The translations under genes and the position numbers were made by a program. This document shows, piece by piece, positions 8,005 to 16,430 of a stretch of DNA of 64,000 bases (position 1 is its first letter; every line of letters begins with the position of its first letter). The DNA lies in NCBI GenBank assembly GCA_037446115.1, contig JBBIJF010000012.1, positions 57,978 through 121,977 of the forward strand. The letters run 5' to 3'. Below the pieces are notes generated by a model. That model was not told where the DNA came from. It worked only from the letters and a program-made list of their open reading frames with translations, and did no database searches. This DNA comes from JANWXD01 sp037446115 (GTDB taxonomy: Bacteria; Acidobacteriota; Terriglobia; Bryobacterales; Bryobacteraceae).

Positions 8005-8775
8005 TCACAAACGAAGGGGCTGTTGCAGAGTAAAACTGAGGCGCGTCTCGGAGGGGATGCGCACGCGCTGGCCCTTGGTCAGCACCTGCACGGCCGTGCC
8101 CGCGCCCGCACCCGTCGTCGCTCCGATGGCTGCCCCTTTGCCGCCCCCGGCAATCGCCCCGATAATGGCGCCCAACGCGGCGGCGCCGCCGACGACCTTG
8201 GCCGTCTCTTTGCCGCGCGCCTCACTTGCGGTGGTGGCTTCAGAGGTGACGATCTCCAGCGTCTTGCCGCCCACGGTAATGGAGACTAAATCCATGGTCA
8301 GTTCCGCCCGGCCGGCGAGCTTGCCCGATTGCTTGCTTTCCACGAGCTTCGCCACGACTTCCGCACCGCGGGGAATCAGGGTCCTGCCGCCCAGGATCAC
8401 GGGCTCGTCCACGCTCGCCCGGAAGGTCTGGCCTACGCGGTGGACTTCGGAGTCCACGTCGTCAATCATCCGGACTACGATCTCCGTGCCCGCCGGAACC
8501 TCGTTCGCAGCTGTGCCCGCGCGCGGCGGCTCCGCACTTCGGGCGGCCGAGGCGCTTGCCGCCGGCTGCGCTGCCGGTTCGGAGGCGCCAAACTGCAAGC
8601 TCCACACGTCGGAGACGGCAAAGCTCTCAATTTTGTCGCCCACCGCCATCCTCACCGTGCGCGCGTCGCCTCCCAGATATGTCCCCTCCACCACCTTGCC
8701 GCTTCGCAGCGTCAGCTTGTCGGCAAACGCCAGTGAAGCCACCATGACAACCATGCACAGGCTGCGGGTCCTCAT
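8005..8775 (-). CDS. Exported protein with glycine-zipper segment, unknown function
   Basis: The 256-residue protein begins with a short signal peptide (MRTRSLCMVVMVASLAFA). A small beta-rich unit (residues 20-60, KLTLRSGKVVEGTYLGG) follows, then an Ala/Pro/Ser linker, a beta-rich domain with the IPRGAEVVAKLVE segment, and a Gly/Ala-rich region (about 195-235) with the GxxxG spacing of a glycine zipper. It resembles acidobacterial exported proteins that pair an SH3-like unit with a glycine zipper, which is family-level inference. I chose ATG 8775 because a GGAGGG sequence precedes it by seven bases; an upstream in-frame start at 8805 lacks one. It lies 30 bases downstream of the 8806-9699 gene. 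Confidence 0.75.
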   Translation of the reverse strand: MRTRSLCMVVMVASLAFADKLTLRSGKVVEGTYLGGDARTVRMAVGDKIESFAVSDVWSLQFGASEPAAQPAASASAARSAEPPRAGTAANEVPAGTEIVVRMIDDVDSEVHRVGQTFRASVDEPVILGGRTLIPRGAEVVAKLVESKQSGKLAGRAELTMDLVSITVGGKTLEIVTSEATTASEARGKETAKVVGGAAALGAIIGAIAGGGKGAAIGATTGAGAGTAVQVLTKGQRVRIPSETRLSFTLQQPLRL

Positions 8776-8805
8776 CGCATAACCCTCCTCCACTCTATTG
8801 TGCAC

Positions 8806-9699
8806 CTAATTGCCAGACGCGGCCATGCTACGGGCGGTTGCCTCTTTTTGTCCCGACAGAAACCGGGCCAAATTTGCGCCGTGGCGGAATGTTTGCTCGA
8901 GCGCAGCCGAGGCGCCGCTCTCGTCGAGTTTCTGCCCTGTGGCATAGTAACGCCGCAGGACGGTCCCGGCGGCGTACGTCCCCGCTGAGGCGATGCCGCT
9001 CTTGGCCGCCAGCGCCAGGGCGACGGGTGCCCGCGCCGCAGCCCGGCGACCCAGTTCGCGCCACAGGAAGGCCGCGGCGAAGATCAGGGCGATTTCCGCT
9101 TTCTGCTCGATGTAGCCGACGGGCCGCTCGTAGACCGCGGCGAGCTGAAACGCAAGACGGATCTCGTTGACTGTCATAAAGGCCGTGTCGGAGAGCAGTT
9201 CCTCTCCTTCCGGCCATAGCAGAGAGGCCAGGCCCGGGACCAGTCGCGGCGCCGCCGCAAGCAGTGCAAACAGCGCGTTCTCCCGGGCCGCGTCCAGGAT
9301 CAGACTTTCGGCGACGGGGCCGCGGAACCGCGGAAACTGCCGGGCCAGGGCAAGCCGGAGGTCCTTGTGCCGGCTGACGATCCATCCGACGGTGCGCTCG
9401 GGGGCGTCCGCAAAAAAGGGAATCGCTTTTTCGGAAACGTGCAGTCCCTCTTCGCAAACCTCGATGTCGAACCGCTCGGGCGCGCCGGGTTCCGTTGCGC
9501 GGAAAACATGGGCCAGCGCCCTCCGGCGTTCCTGCGGCGGAAGCTCCGCAGGCGCGAACAGCTCCTCCATCCACGTGCAAGCTTCGTCGCCGACGCCCCA
9601 CAGGCCTACGGTGACCGGCTGCGCGGCGCTCTGGCGCACGCTGGCCGGATTCAGCTGGCGCACCGCCGCACGGATCTGACGCAGAATGTGCGTGCTCAT
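8806..9699 (-). CDS. Uncharacterised alpha-helical protein
   Basis: The 297-residue protein is not assigned to a family. It has an N-terminal stretch with LWGVGDEACTWMEELF, a middle region with EVCEEGLHVSEKAIPFF, and a long helical C-terminal half with hydrophobic, Ala-rich segments (LIFAAAFLWRELG, VALALAAKSGIASAGTYAAG) that may touch or span a membrane. The C-terminal half recalls the small helical domain found in some GTPase-associated proteins (DUF697-like), but no P-loop is present, so this stays tentative. ATG 9699 is chosen for its GAGGGGG ribosome-binding site. It starts ten bases after the nuclease-like gene at 9710-11224, so the two are probably co-transcribed. Confidence 0.65.
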   Translation of the reverse strand: MSTHILRQIRAAVRQLNPASVRQSAAQPVTVGLWGVGDEACTWMEELFAPAELPPQERRRALAHVFRATEPGAPERFDIEVCEEGLHVSEKAIPFFADAPERTVGWIVSRHKDLRLALARQFPRFRGPVAESLILDAARENALFALLAAAPRLVPGLASLLWPEGEELLSDTAFMTVNEIRLAFQLAAVYERPVGYIEQKAEIALIFAAAFLWRELGRRAAARAPVALALAAKSGIASAGTYAAGTVLRRYYATGQKLDESGASAALEQTFRHGANLARFLSGQKEATARSMAASGN

Positions 9700-9709
9700 C
9701 CTGGCCCCC

Positions 9710-11224
9710 TCAATCGGGCTTTCCCGCACCGCAAACGTGAAACATCACGCGCAGGTCTCTTCGCCATTCTAGTCCCACCCCGATACGCTCGACGGGAACG
9801 GCGCGGGAGAAGAACCGGAGAATCGTCTCCGTCGTCGGATGAAACTGAAGCGCGGGTGCCGCCAGCACGAGCCGCGGTGGCTCTTGGCGAAGCTCGAGTC
9901 CGGGGAAGTAGCCCGCCCGTGAGAACTCCCCCCGGTCCAGATGCCACTTGACGCGCATCCAGTAATCCAGCGCCTGCAAGGGAAGATGCACATCCTCTGA
10001 GGCTTTCAGTTCCAGCACGACGAGCCGGCCCGAGCGCTCCGCAGCGAGAAGGTCAATCATGCCTCGCTCCCCGCCCGCCAGCGCCGGCACCTGATCGTAA
10101 ACCGGGTCGGGCAGCAGATTGGCATCCAGGCGTTCCAGGTGCAAGCGCACCTGCGATTCCAGCCAGCGCTCCGGCACGAGGCGCCACAGCGGGTGATCTG
10201 GATCGCGCCAGTCCGGAGAGCGCACGCGCGCCAGCTCCTCGACAAGGCGCGTAATCTCCGGGAGCTGCCGGTCGGTGGCCTCGACACGTCGCGCCAGACC
10301 GAAGCGGAACCGGCCCTGCGCCAGCCGTGCAAACTCCAGCCCGCGAATGCGAAAGCTCACCGAGCCGTCATGGCCGGGGATACATTCGACGCCCGGCAAT
10401 CCTTTCAGACGTCCGACCCACACCGCAGCGGCGACATCGGGCCGGCGGCAGGTATCGAGCCGAGTATCGAGGTTGCCGCAGTCCTGCGGGTCCACCTCCA
10501 GTTCGACCCCTGCGGCGGTCCACACAAACAGCCGCACGCGGACCGCATCCGGGTCGAGCCATGTAAGACGCCATGCCGTGGTTTTCTCAAGCCCTTCCGG
10601 CAACAGCAGGAGCAGTTCATTCACCACCAGCCGCCGCTCGCGGCGGCGCACATAATCGAGCCAGATCAGACCGAAGCTCAGTGCCCCTGTTGCCGCGCCG
10701 GCCTCCCGCGGGCATGCAAGAGCAGCGATTGCGCGCTCGCCCCGGCGCAGCAGCGCCCGCGGGTAGATGGGTGAAAGGCTGTACTCCAGGTTGGGCTCCG
10801 CGCTCAGCTCGGTCAGTTTCCAGCCGGGGAAGGTGCGGGCCAGGAAGCGGCGGAACTGCTCCCGCAGCACCATCCGGCGCTCGCGCTGCGCGGCAGCGCC
10901 GGCGGCGGGCCGCTCGAGGTCAAACAGTAGCAAAGTGCCCCGGCGTTTGCCGAAGCGCTCCACGATCAGTTCCAGTTTGCCGGGCCGCTCCTCGCAGATG
11001 CCCACGACGCGCCGCACGATGTTGCGCGACTCATCCCACGCCTGTACCGTGAGGCGCCCGTCGCGGCGCTCGACCACAAAGTTGTCCTGCGCGAGCAGGA
11101 TCCGTTCCTCGCCCGGCTCCAGAAGCGCAGGACGGCGGCTGGCATTCCAGAAACGCCCGATGGCGGCCTCCGCTTCGGCGGCGTGCCGGAGCGATTCGCC
11201 TGCATCTCGCGATTTCGCGCGCAC
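9710..11224 (-). CDS. Large protein with C-terminal PD-(D/E)XK nuclease-like signature
   Basis: The 504-residue protein starts at GTG 11224. The N-terminal 370 residues are rich in charged and aromatic positions (LEPGEERILLAQDNFVVERRDG, LSFGLIWLDYVRRRERR) and I do not recognise a domain there. The C-terminal part has the layout of a PD-(D/E)XK nuclease core: Asp391 in GMIDLLAAE, then Glu405-Leu-Lys407 in LVVLELKASED, then QALDYW. This resembles the RecB/NucS-type cores. The protein could act on nucleic acid, but its substrate and partners are not known. It is divergent from yggS with only 19 bases between the start codons, so promoters must overlap coding or start regions. Confidence 0.7.
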   Translation of the reverse strand: MRAKSRDAGESLRHAAEAEAAIGRFWNASRRPALLEPGEERILLAQDNFVVERRDGRLTVQAWDESRNIVRRVVGICEERPGKLELIVERFGKRRGTLLLFDLERPAAGAAAQRERRMVLREQFRRFLARTFPGWKLTELSAEPNLEYSLSPIYPRALLRRGERAIAALACPREAGAATGALSFGLIWLDYVRRRERRLVVNELLLLLPEGLEKTTAWRLTWLDPDAVRVRLFVWTAAGVELEVDPQDCGNLDTRLDTCRRPDVAAAVWVGRLKGLPGVECIPGHDGSVSFRIRGLEFARLAQGRFRFGLARRVEATDRQLPEITRLVEELARVRSPDWRDPDHPLWRLVPERWLESQVRLHLERLDANLLPDPVYDQVPALAGGERGMIDLLAAERSGRLVVLELKASEDVHLPLQALDYWMRVKWHLDRGEFSRAGYFPGLELRQEPPRLVLAAPALQFHPTTETILRFFSRAVPVERIGVGLEWRRDLRVMFHVCGAGKPD

Positions 11225-11243
11225 CTATCATAGGAAGTGCGCC

Positions 11244-11903
11244 ATGCTTCGTGAACGTCTCGCCGAAGTCCGCGAACGGATTGCCCGTGCCGCCGCCCGG
11301 GCCGGACGCAGGCCTGAGGAGATCACCCTGGTCGCCGTCACAAAAGTGTTTCCGGCATCGGTGATCCGTGAAGCCTACGAACTGGGCCTGCGCGACTTTG
11401 GCGAAAACTATGTGCAGGAATTCGAGCGCAAGCGCCCCGAACTCGGGGATCTGCCGGGCGCCCGGTTTCACCTGATCGGACACTTGCAGTCGAACAAAGC
11501 GCGGCGCGCCGCCGAGCTTTTCGATGTGATCCAGACACTGGACACGCCCAAGCTCGCCCGCCGGCTGAACGACACCGCACGCCCGTTGCCCGTCATGATC
11601 GAAGTCAAACTTTCCGAAGAGGGTTCCAAGAGCGGCGTGGACCCCGCTGACCTGCCCGCCCTCATCCAAGCGGTGCGGAGCTGTCCGAACCTCCGGCTGA
11701 CCGGCCTGATGACCATGCCGCCCTGGGCGGAGGATCCGGAAGTCTCGCGACCCTATTTTGCCCGTCTCCGGCGCCTGGCCGAGGATCACGGCCTCCGCGA
11801 ACTGTCCATGGGCATGTCGCACGATCTGGAAGTCGCGATCGAGGAAGGCGCCACCTGCGTCCGCGTGGGCACGGCGCTTTTCGGCCCAAGATGCCGGCCC
11901 TGA
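11244..11903 (+). CDS. yggS: YggS-family PLP homeostasis protein
   Basis: This 219-residue PLP-binding protein of the YggS/PROSC family has the expected length. Lys33 in LVAVTKVFP is the PLP lysine. GENYVQE, FHLIGHLQSNK and the SMGMSHDLEVAIEEGAT phosphate-binding segment are all present. The family buffers pyridoxal phosphate in the cytosol and has no known catalytic reaction. ATG 11244 is preceded by AGGAAG at suitable distance. The 3' end overlaps the next glycosyltransferase gene by 13 bases, so both are on one message. A TATCAT hexamer at 11226-11231 could be its -10. Confidence 0.95.
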   Translation: MLRERLAEVRERIARAAARAGRRPEEITLVAVTKVFPASVIREAYELGLRDFGENYVQEFERKRPELGDLPGARFHLIGHLQSNKARRAAELFDVIQTLDTPKLARRLNDTARPLPVMIEVKLSEEGSKSGVDPADLPALIQAVRSCPNLRLTGLMTMPPWAEDPEVSRPYFARLRRLAEDHGLRELSMGMSHDLEVAIEEGATCVRVGTALFGPRCRP

Positions 11904-12994
11904 CGGTGGGCTGCTACTACCCTCTCGGCAAGACGGGCGTCAGAGACTACGCCGAGGCGCTGTGCGCCGCACTGAACCAGCACGGCGTGCGAGCCACTCA
12001 CGGCAACCACGCAGACGTCTGCCTTTATCACCTCGGCAACAATCCGCTGCACCGTGAGATCTATCTGCAGGCTCTCGCCCGTCCCGGCATCGTCGTTCTG
12101 CACGACGCGGTGCTTCACCATTTCTTTCTGGGCTGGCTTGACGAGCGCCGCTACGTGGAAGAGTTTGTCTACAACTACGGGGAGTGGAGTCGCGAGCTGG
12201 CCTGCCGGCTCTGGCAGCGGCGGGCGCACGCCGCATCGGACGCACGCTATTTCGAGTTCGCGATGCTGCGGCGTATCGCCGAGAGCTCCCGGGCCGTAGT
12301 GGTGCACAACCCGGCTGCCGTGCGGCTGGTTCAAGCCCACGCACCGCAAGCTTTCGTCTGTGAGATTCCGCACCTGGTCTTACCCGCGGCGTGGCCGTCT
12401 CCGGCCGAAGCCGAGCGGCTGCGCCAGGATCTCGGGATCCCTCCGCAGAGTTTTGTTTTTGGGTTATTCGGCTATCTGCGCGAATCCAAACGCCCGGGCG
12501 CCGTACTGCGGGCCTTCGCCCGCCTGCGTGACACCGGAATCGGCTGTGCTCTTCTGGTGGCTGGGGATTTCGTCTCCCCAGAGCTCGAGCGAGCCCTGGC
12601 GCCCCTGCTCGCCCAGCCGGGCGTGATTCGTGCCCCTCATGCGCCGGAACCTCTGTTTTTACGCCTGATGATGGCCGCCGATGCGTGCATCAACCTGCGC
12701 TGGCCTCCGGCGGGTGAGACCTCCGGCATCACCATCCGCATGATGGACGCCGGCAAGCCCGTGCTGCTGACCGCAAGCCAGGAGAATTCCCGCTTTCCCG
12801 AAGATGCATGCGTGCGCATCGAAGCCGGAGAAGCGGAGGAGGAGATGCTGCTGGTATCCATGGTGTGGCTGGCGCGCTTTCCCGAAATCGCGCGCCGGAT
12901 CGGCCGCTCTGCTCAGGCCTATGTGCGGTGCGTCCATGCGAGCGCATCCGTGGCCGCCGCCTACTGCCGCCTGCTCCGCCAAATCGCCGCGTAG
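11891..12994 (+). CDS. Glycosyltransferase, GT4-like
   Basis: The 367-residue protein has two Rossmann-like halves as in GT-B glycosyltransferases. The C-terminal half carries FGLFGYLRESKRPG (start of the donor domain) and the NLRWPPAGETSGITIRMMDAGKPVLL block, which corresponds to the GT4 nucleotide-sugar binding region with its E-x7-E-like geometry partly altered. The N-terminus lacks a clear signal or membrane anchor. It probably transfers sugars in surface or secondary polysaccharide assembly. The gene overlaps yggS by 13 bases and ends five bases before fliJ of the opposite strand. A related but truncated sequence is present at 63284-63751. Confidence 0.85.
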   Translation: MPALTVGCYYPLGKTGVRDYAEALCAALNQHGVRATHGNHADVCLYHLGNNPLHREIYLQALARPGIVVLHDAVLHHFFLGWLDERRYVEEFVYNYGEWSRELACRLWQRRAHAASDARYFEFAMLRRIAESSRAVVVHNPAAVRLVQAHAPQAFVCEIPHLVLPAAWPSPAEAERLRQDLGIPPQSFVFGLFGYLRESKRPGAVLRAFARLRDTGIGCALLVAGDFVSPELERALAPLLAQPGVIRAPHAPEPLFLRLMMAADACINLRWPPAGETSGITIRMMDAGKPVLLTASQENSRFPEDACVRIEAGEAEEEMLLVSMVWLARFPEIARRIGRSAQAYVRCVHASASVAAAYCRLLRQIAA

Positions 12995-12998
12995 CGCG

Positions 12999-13436
12999 TC
13001 ACGGGCTCCGCCGCCAGCGCGCCAGGTAATTGTCAGCGGCCACACGCTCGGCCTCGCGGGCCAGTTCCGCCTCCCACTCGGCCAACCGCCGCGCCCGCAG
13101 CCGTTCCAGGAGTCGCACCTGACGATGCGCTTCGATGACCGCCTGACGCTGCCGCTCGATTTCCTGTTCGATCCGCGCTTTGCGTTCGCAAAGATCCTGC
13201 TCTACGACCGCCAGTCGCCGCAGGTAGGTATCCAGCGCCGTAAGCTCCGCTCCGGTGAGGCCGGCGCGGGCGGCCATCTCCGCAGGGAGGCGGCGCCGCA
13301 GACTCTCCAGCTCGGACCGGGAGCGCTCCACATCCCGAAGTCTGCCGTAAAGGTTCCGGAGCTTGTCTTCTTCGATGCTCGCCAGCGTCTGCCGCCAGCG
13401 CAGTACGGACTCCAGACGGAAGCGGAATCGCTTCAC
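12999..13436 (-). CDS. fliJ: Flagellar export chaperone FliJ
   Basis: The 145-residue protein is almost entirely Arg/Glu/Leu-rich helix, predicted as the long two-helix coiled coil of FliJ. It starts MKRFRFRLESVLRWRQ, the characteristic FliJ N-terminus. FliJ links the FliI ATPase ring to the FlhA export gate and escorts substrates. The ATG overlaps the fliI stop by four bases. It is the last gene of the flagellar run; the genes for fliK, flgD, flgE and the export gate are not in the window and must lie elsewhere. Confidence 0.85.
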   Translation of the reverse strand: MKRFRFRLESVLRWRQTLASIEEDKLRNLYGRLRDVERSRSELESLRRRLPAEMAARAGLTGAELTALDTYLRRLAVVEQDLCERKARIEQEIERQRQAVIEAHRQVRLLERLRARRLAEWEAELAREAERVAADNYLARWRRSP

Positions 13437-14770
13437 GGCAGCAATGCGGCGATCGCCTCGAGCCTCTCCAGTGTCTCCTGGAACGAGGACTTGGTGGAGG
13501 GCTCCTGGCGCAGAAACTCGACCAGTTGCGGCCGGGCACGCAGCACCGCGTCCAGATGCGGGTTGGTGCCGGCCACGTAAGCGCCCAATTGGATGAGATC
13601 CTCGGCCTGCCGGTAAGCGGCCAGCGCCTCGCGAACCTTGCGTGCCCGGGCGGCGTGTTCCGGCGAGGTGATATGCGGCGTCAGACGGCTCACCGACTCC
13701 AGAACTTCGATCGCCGGATAATGCCCGGCCGCACCGAGCTGTCGCGACAAGACAATATGTCCGTCCAGAATGGCCCGCACTGCGTCGGCCACCGGCTCGT
13801 TGAAGTCGTCCCCCTCGACCAGGACCGTAAAGAACCCGGTGATCGAGCCCCGGCGGAAGTTGCCGGCCCGCTCAAAAATTTTCGGCAACAGGGCGAATAC
13901 CGAGGGAGTGTACCCCTTCTGGCTCGGAGGCTCTCCGGCGGCGAGGCCGATCTCGCGCTGCGCCATCGCCAGGCGTGTCACGGAGTCCATGACCAGCAGC
14001 ACGTCGGCGCCCTGGTCGCGGAAGTACTCCGCCACGGCCAGCGCCACGAAGCCCGCCCGAACCCGCAGCGGCGCGGGCCGGTCCGAGGTCGCCACGATCA
14101 CCACCGAGCGCTTTCGGCCCTCTTCGCCGAGCTCGTGGTCGAGAAAGGCGCGCACCTCGCGATTGCGTTCCCCCACCAGCGCAATCACGCTGACGTCGGC
14201 GAAATTGTTGCGCGCCATGGCTCCGAGCAGCGTGCTCTTGCCCACTCCGCTGCCGCCGAAGATGCCGATGCGCTGGCCCTTGCCGCAGGTCAGCAGACTG
14301 TCAATCGCCCGGATCCCCGTCACCAACGGTTCGGTGATGTGTTCGCGCTCCAGCGGACCGGGCGGACTTTGATACAGCTCGTAGAGGTCTTCCGGGCAGA
14401 CGGAGGAGCCGCCGTCCATGGGCTGGCCGAAGCCGTCGAGCACACGGCCGAGCAGGTCCCATCCCACGCCCACGCGCGCCTGTTCCTTCCGGGCCACGAT
14501 GGGGTCGCCGAGTTGCAGTCCGTCGGTCTCCTCGAGCGGCATCGAAAGCACGCGGCCGTCGCGGAAGCCCACGACTTGCGTCCGGATCCGCCGCCCGTTG
14601 GAAGCGCGCACCTCGCAGAAGTCGCCCATCGCCGCCGCAGGTCCCTGCGACTCCACCAGCAGGCCGACCAGTTCCGTCACCCGGCCCGTCCACAGCATCG
14701 GGTCCAGCCGCTCCAGGGCCTCCAGGCAAGGGGCAAGGTCAACGCGTTCGCGGTTGGGCGCCGGTCTCAT
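13433..14770 (-). CDS. fliI: Flagellum-specific ATPase FliI
   Basis: The 445-residue protein is an F1-ATPase-beta-like hexameric ATPase that energises flagellar type III export. The Walker A motif is GGSGVGKST (172-180), and a Walker B strand appears as VLLVMDSVTRLA. The conserved RAIDSLLT segment precedes the P-loop, as in the family. Its N-terminal beta-barrel is slightly short but complete. It overlaps both fliH (four bases) and fliJ (four bases). All catalytic features look intact. Confidence 0.96.
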   Translation of the reverse strand: MRPAPNRERVDLAPCLEALERLDPMLWTGRVTELVGLLVESQGPAAAMGDFCEVRASNGRRIRTQVVGFRDGRVLSMPLEETDGLQLGDPIVARKEQARVGVGWDLLGRVLDGFGQPMDGGSSVCPEDLYELYQSPPGPLEREHITEPLVTGIRAIDSLLTCGKGQRIGIFGGSGVGKSTLLGAMARNNFADVSVIALVGERNREVRAFLDHELGEEGRKRSVVIVATSDRPAPLRVRAGFVALAVAEYFRDQGADVLLVMDSVTRLAMAQREIGLAAGEPPSQKGYTPSVFALLPKIFERAGNFRRGSITGFFTVLVEGDDFNEPVADAVRAILDGHIVLSRQLGAAGHYPAIEVLESVSRLTPHITSPEHAARARKVREALAAYRQAEDLIQLGAYVAGTNPHLDAVLRARPQLVEFLRQEPSTKSSFQETLERLEAIAALLP

Positions 14771-15381
14771 GAGCCGCTCTTCCGCAGGCGGTCGGCAAGG
14801 CCACGCTCGATTTCCGCCAGCTGGGTCTCCACCGAAGCATCCAGGTTGCCGCGCTCGGTTTCAAAGATGACGGCGCCTGCTTCCAGACGCGCGTCGGCGA
14901 CCACCTCGGCCGCCTGCCCTCCCTGCCCCTCGGCCAGCGCAGTCCGGACCGCCACGACCAGCTCCGGATGCACGCGCACGCACGCGATCTCCTGGCCCGC
15001 CAGACGCTGGAGGGCCGCATGGACCAGCCCCGCGATCGCATCCGGGTCGAGGGAAAGCTCGCGCCGCAGAATCCTCCGGGCGATGGCCACCGCCAGGTGC
15101 ACCAAGTCGGCCTCCGCCTGCCGCCGTAGCCGGGCGCGCAGGGTCGCAAGATCTTCGACGGAGCGCGCCAGTTGCTCGATGACCGCATCCAGCCGCCGCC
15201 GTGCCGCCGCTTCCCCCTCGCGCCAACCTGCCTCGTGGGCCGCACGCAGTCGCCGCTCGAACTCATCGGCCGGGACCTCGCCCTGCGGCCGTGCCTGCGG
15301 GGGCCGCGCAGCCACCACATCCGGCCACACCACCGGCTCGGCCCGTGCCCCCTGGTCTCCGCGGAGAATCCTAGACGACAT
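14767..15381 (-). CDS. fliH: Flagellar assembly protein FliH
   Basis: The 204-residue protein has a variable N-terminus, an Arg/Ala/Glu-rich coiled-coil middle (about 45-110) with a GWREGEAAARRRLD helix, and the C-terminal FliH/V-ATPase-E-like domain (VHLAVAIARRILRREL, then DARLEAGAVIFETERGNLDAS). FliH binds FliI, regulates its ATPase, and anchors it to the C-ring. It overlaps fliG by 11 bases and fliI by four, in the order expected for fliF-G-H-I-J. Confidence 0.9.
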   Translation of the reverse strand: MSSRILRGDQGARAEPVVWPDVVAARPPQARPQGEVPADEFERRLRAAHEAGWREGEAAARRRLDAVIEQLARSVEDLATLRARLRRQAEADLVHLAVAIARRILRRELSLDPDAIAGLVHAALQRLAGQEIACVRVHPELVVAVRTALAEGQGGQAAEVVADARLEAGAVIFETERGNLDASVETQLAEIERGLADRLRKSGS

Positions 15382-16405
15382 ACTGCTCGGCCGCCGTCTC
15401 CTTCAAGCTCAGCACGCCGTCGGCTTCCAGCTGCCGCACCACGGCGATAATGGCCTGCTGCGCCGCCTCCACTTCCCGGATCTTCACCGGACCGAGCGCC
15501 TCCATGTCTTCCAGCAGCATCTCCCGGCCGCGCTGCGACATGCACCCCATGATGTGGTTCTTGAGCTGGTCGCTGGTGCCCTTGAGCGCCACGGTGAGCA
15601 GCTTGCGGTCCACCTTCGCCAGAATCTCCTTGATGCCGTTCGTGTCAATGAGCAGCAGATCTTCGAAGACGAACATCAAGTGACGGACCTTGTCCGCCAA
15701 AGCGGCGTCCTGGTCGGCGATGTTTTCCAGAATTTCCTTCGAGACGCTGGAATCAATGCGGTTCAGCAGCTCCGCCAGTGCCCGGACTCCTCCGTAGGAC
15801 TGCCGGCTCAGTTCGCCGATGCCTTTGAGCCGCTGCTGGATGATGCGCGCAATGCGGTTGATGATTTCAGGCGAAATCTGGTCCAGACTGGCCATGCGCA
15901 GGGCCACCTCGGAGCGGATCTCCGCGGGAAGGTTCATCAGCAGAGCCGCTCCTTGAGCGGGGCTCAACTGGGAAACAATCAGCGCGATGGTCTGCGGATG
16001 TTCGCTCGCCACGAACTTGGCCAACTGCATCGGATCCGCCTTTTGCAGCGAGGCGAAGTCCGCCATGTCCGTGTTCAGCGTGCGCGTCAGGTATTGAAGA
16101 ATCTTCTCGGCCTTGTCCTGCCCGAAGGCCGAGGCCAGCAGCCGCCGGGCGTGCTCGACGCCGCCCTTGACGACGTACTCGCGCGCCAGCGTCATCTGGT
16201 GAAACTCCTCGAGGACGGCCTCGGCCTGTTCGGCGCTCACCGAGCTGAGGCGAGCCACTTCGCGGCTCACCATTTGGACCTCTTCTTCGGAAAGCTGCCG
16301 CATCAGTTGCGCGCTGGTCTCTTCGCCCAGCACGATCAGCAGCACGGCGGCCTTTTGCAGGCCTGACATGCCCTGTGTGGCGGCGCGCGGCGTGTTGACG
16401 ATCAT
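15371..16405 (-). CDS. fliG: Flagellar motor switch protein FliG
   Basis: The 344-residue protein covers the N, middle and C domains. The EHPQ motif (135-138), which binds FliM, is present. The C-terminal domain carries the charged torque helix (about residues 280-310, with MSQRGREMLLEDMEALGPVK), which meets MotA. FliG sits on the MS-ring (FliF) and converts ion flow into rotation. It starts 25 bases after the fliF stop. Confidence 0.97.
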   Translation of the reverse strand: MIVNTPRAATQGMSGLQKAAVLLIVLGEETSAQLMRQLSEEEVQMVSREVARLSSVSAEQAEAVLEEFHQMTLAREYVVKGGVEHARRLLASAFGQDKAEKILQYLTRTLNTDMADFASLQKADPMQLAKFVASEHPQTIALIVSQLSPAQGAALLMNLPAEIRSEVALRMASLDQISPEIINRIARIIQQRLKGIGELSRQSYGGVRALAELLNRIDSSVSKEILENIADQDAALADKVRHLMFVFEDLLLIDTNGIKEILAKVDRKLLTVALKGTSDQLKNHIMGCMSQRGREMLLEDMEALGPVKIREVEAAQQAIIAVVRQLEADGVLSLKETAAEQYVV

Positions 16406-16430
16406 CTCCTCGACCTCCGGGGCCGCCCGG

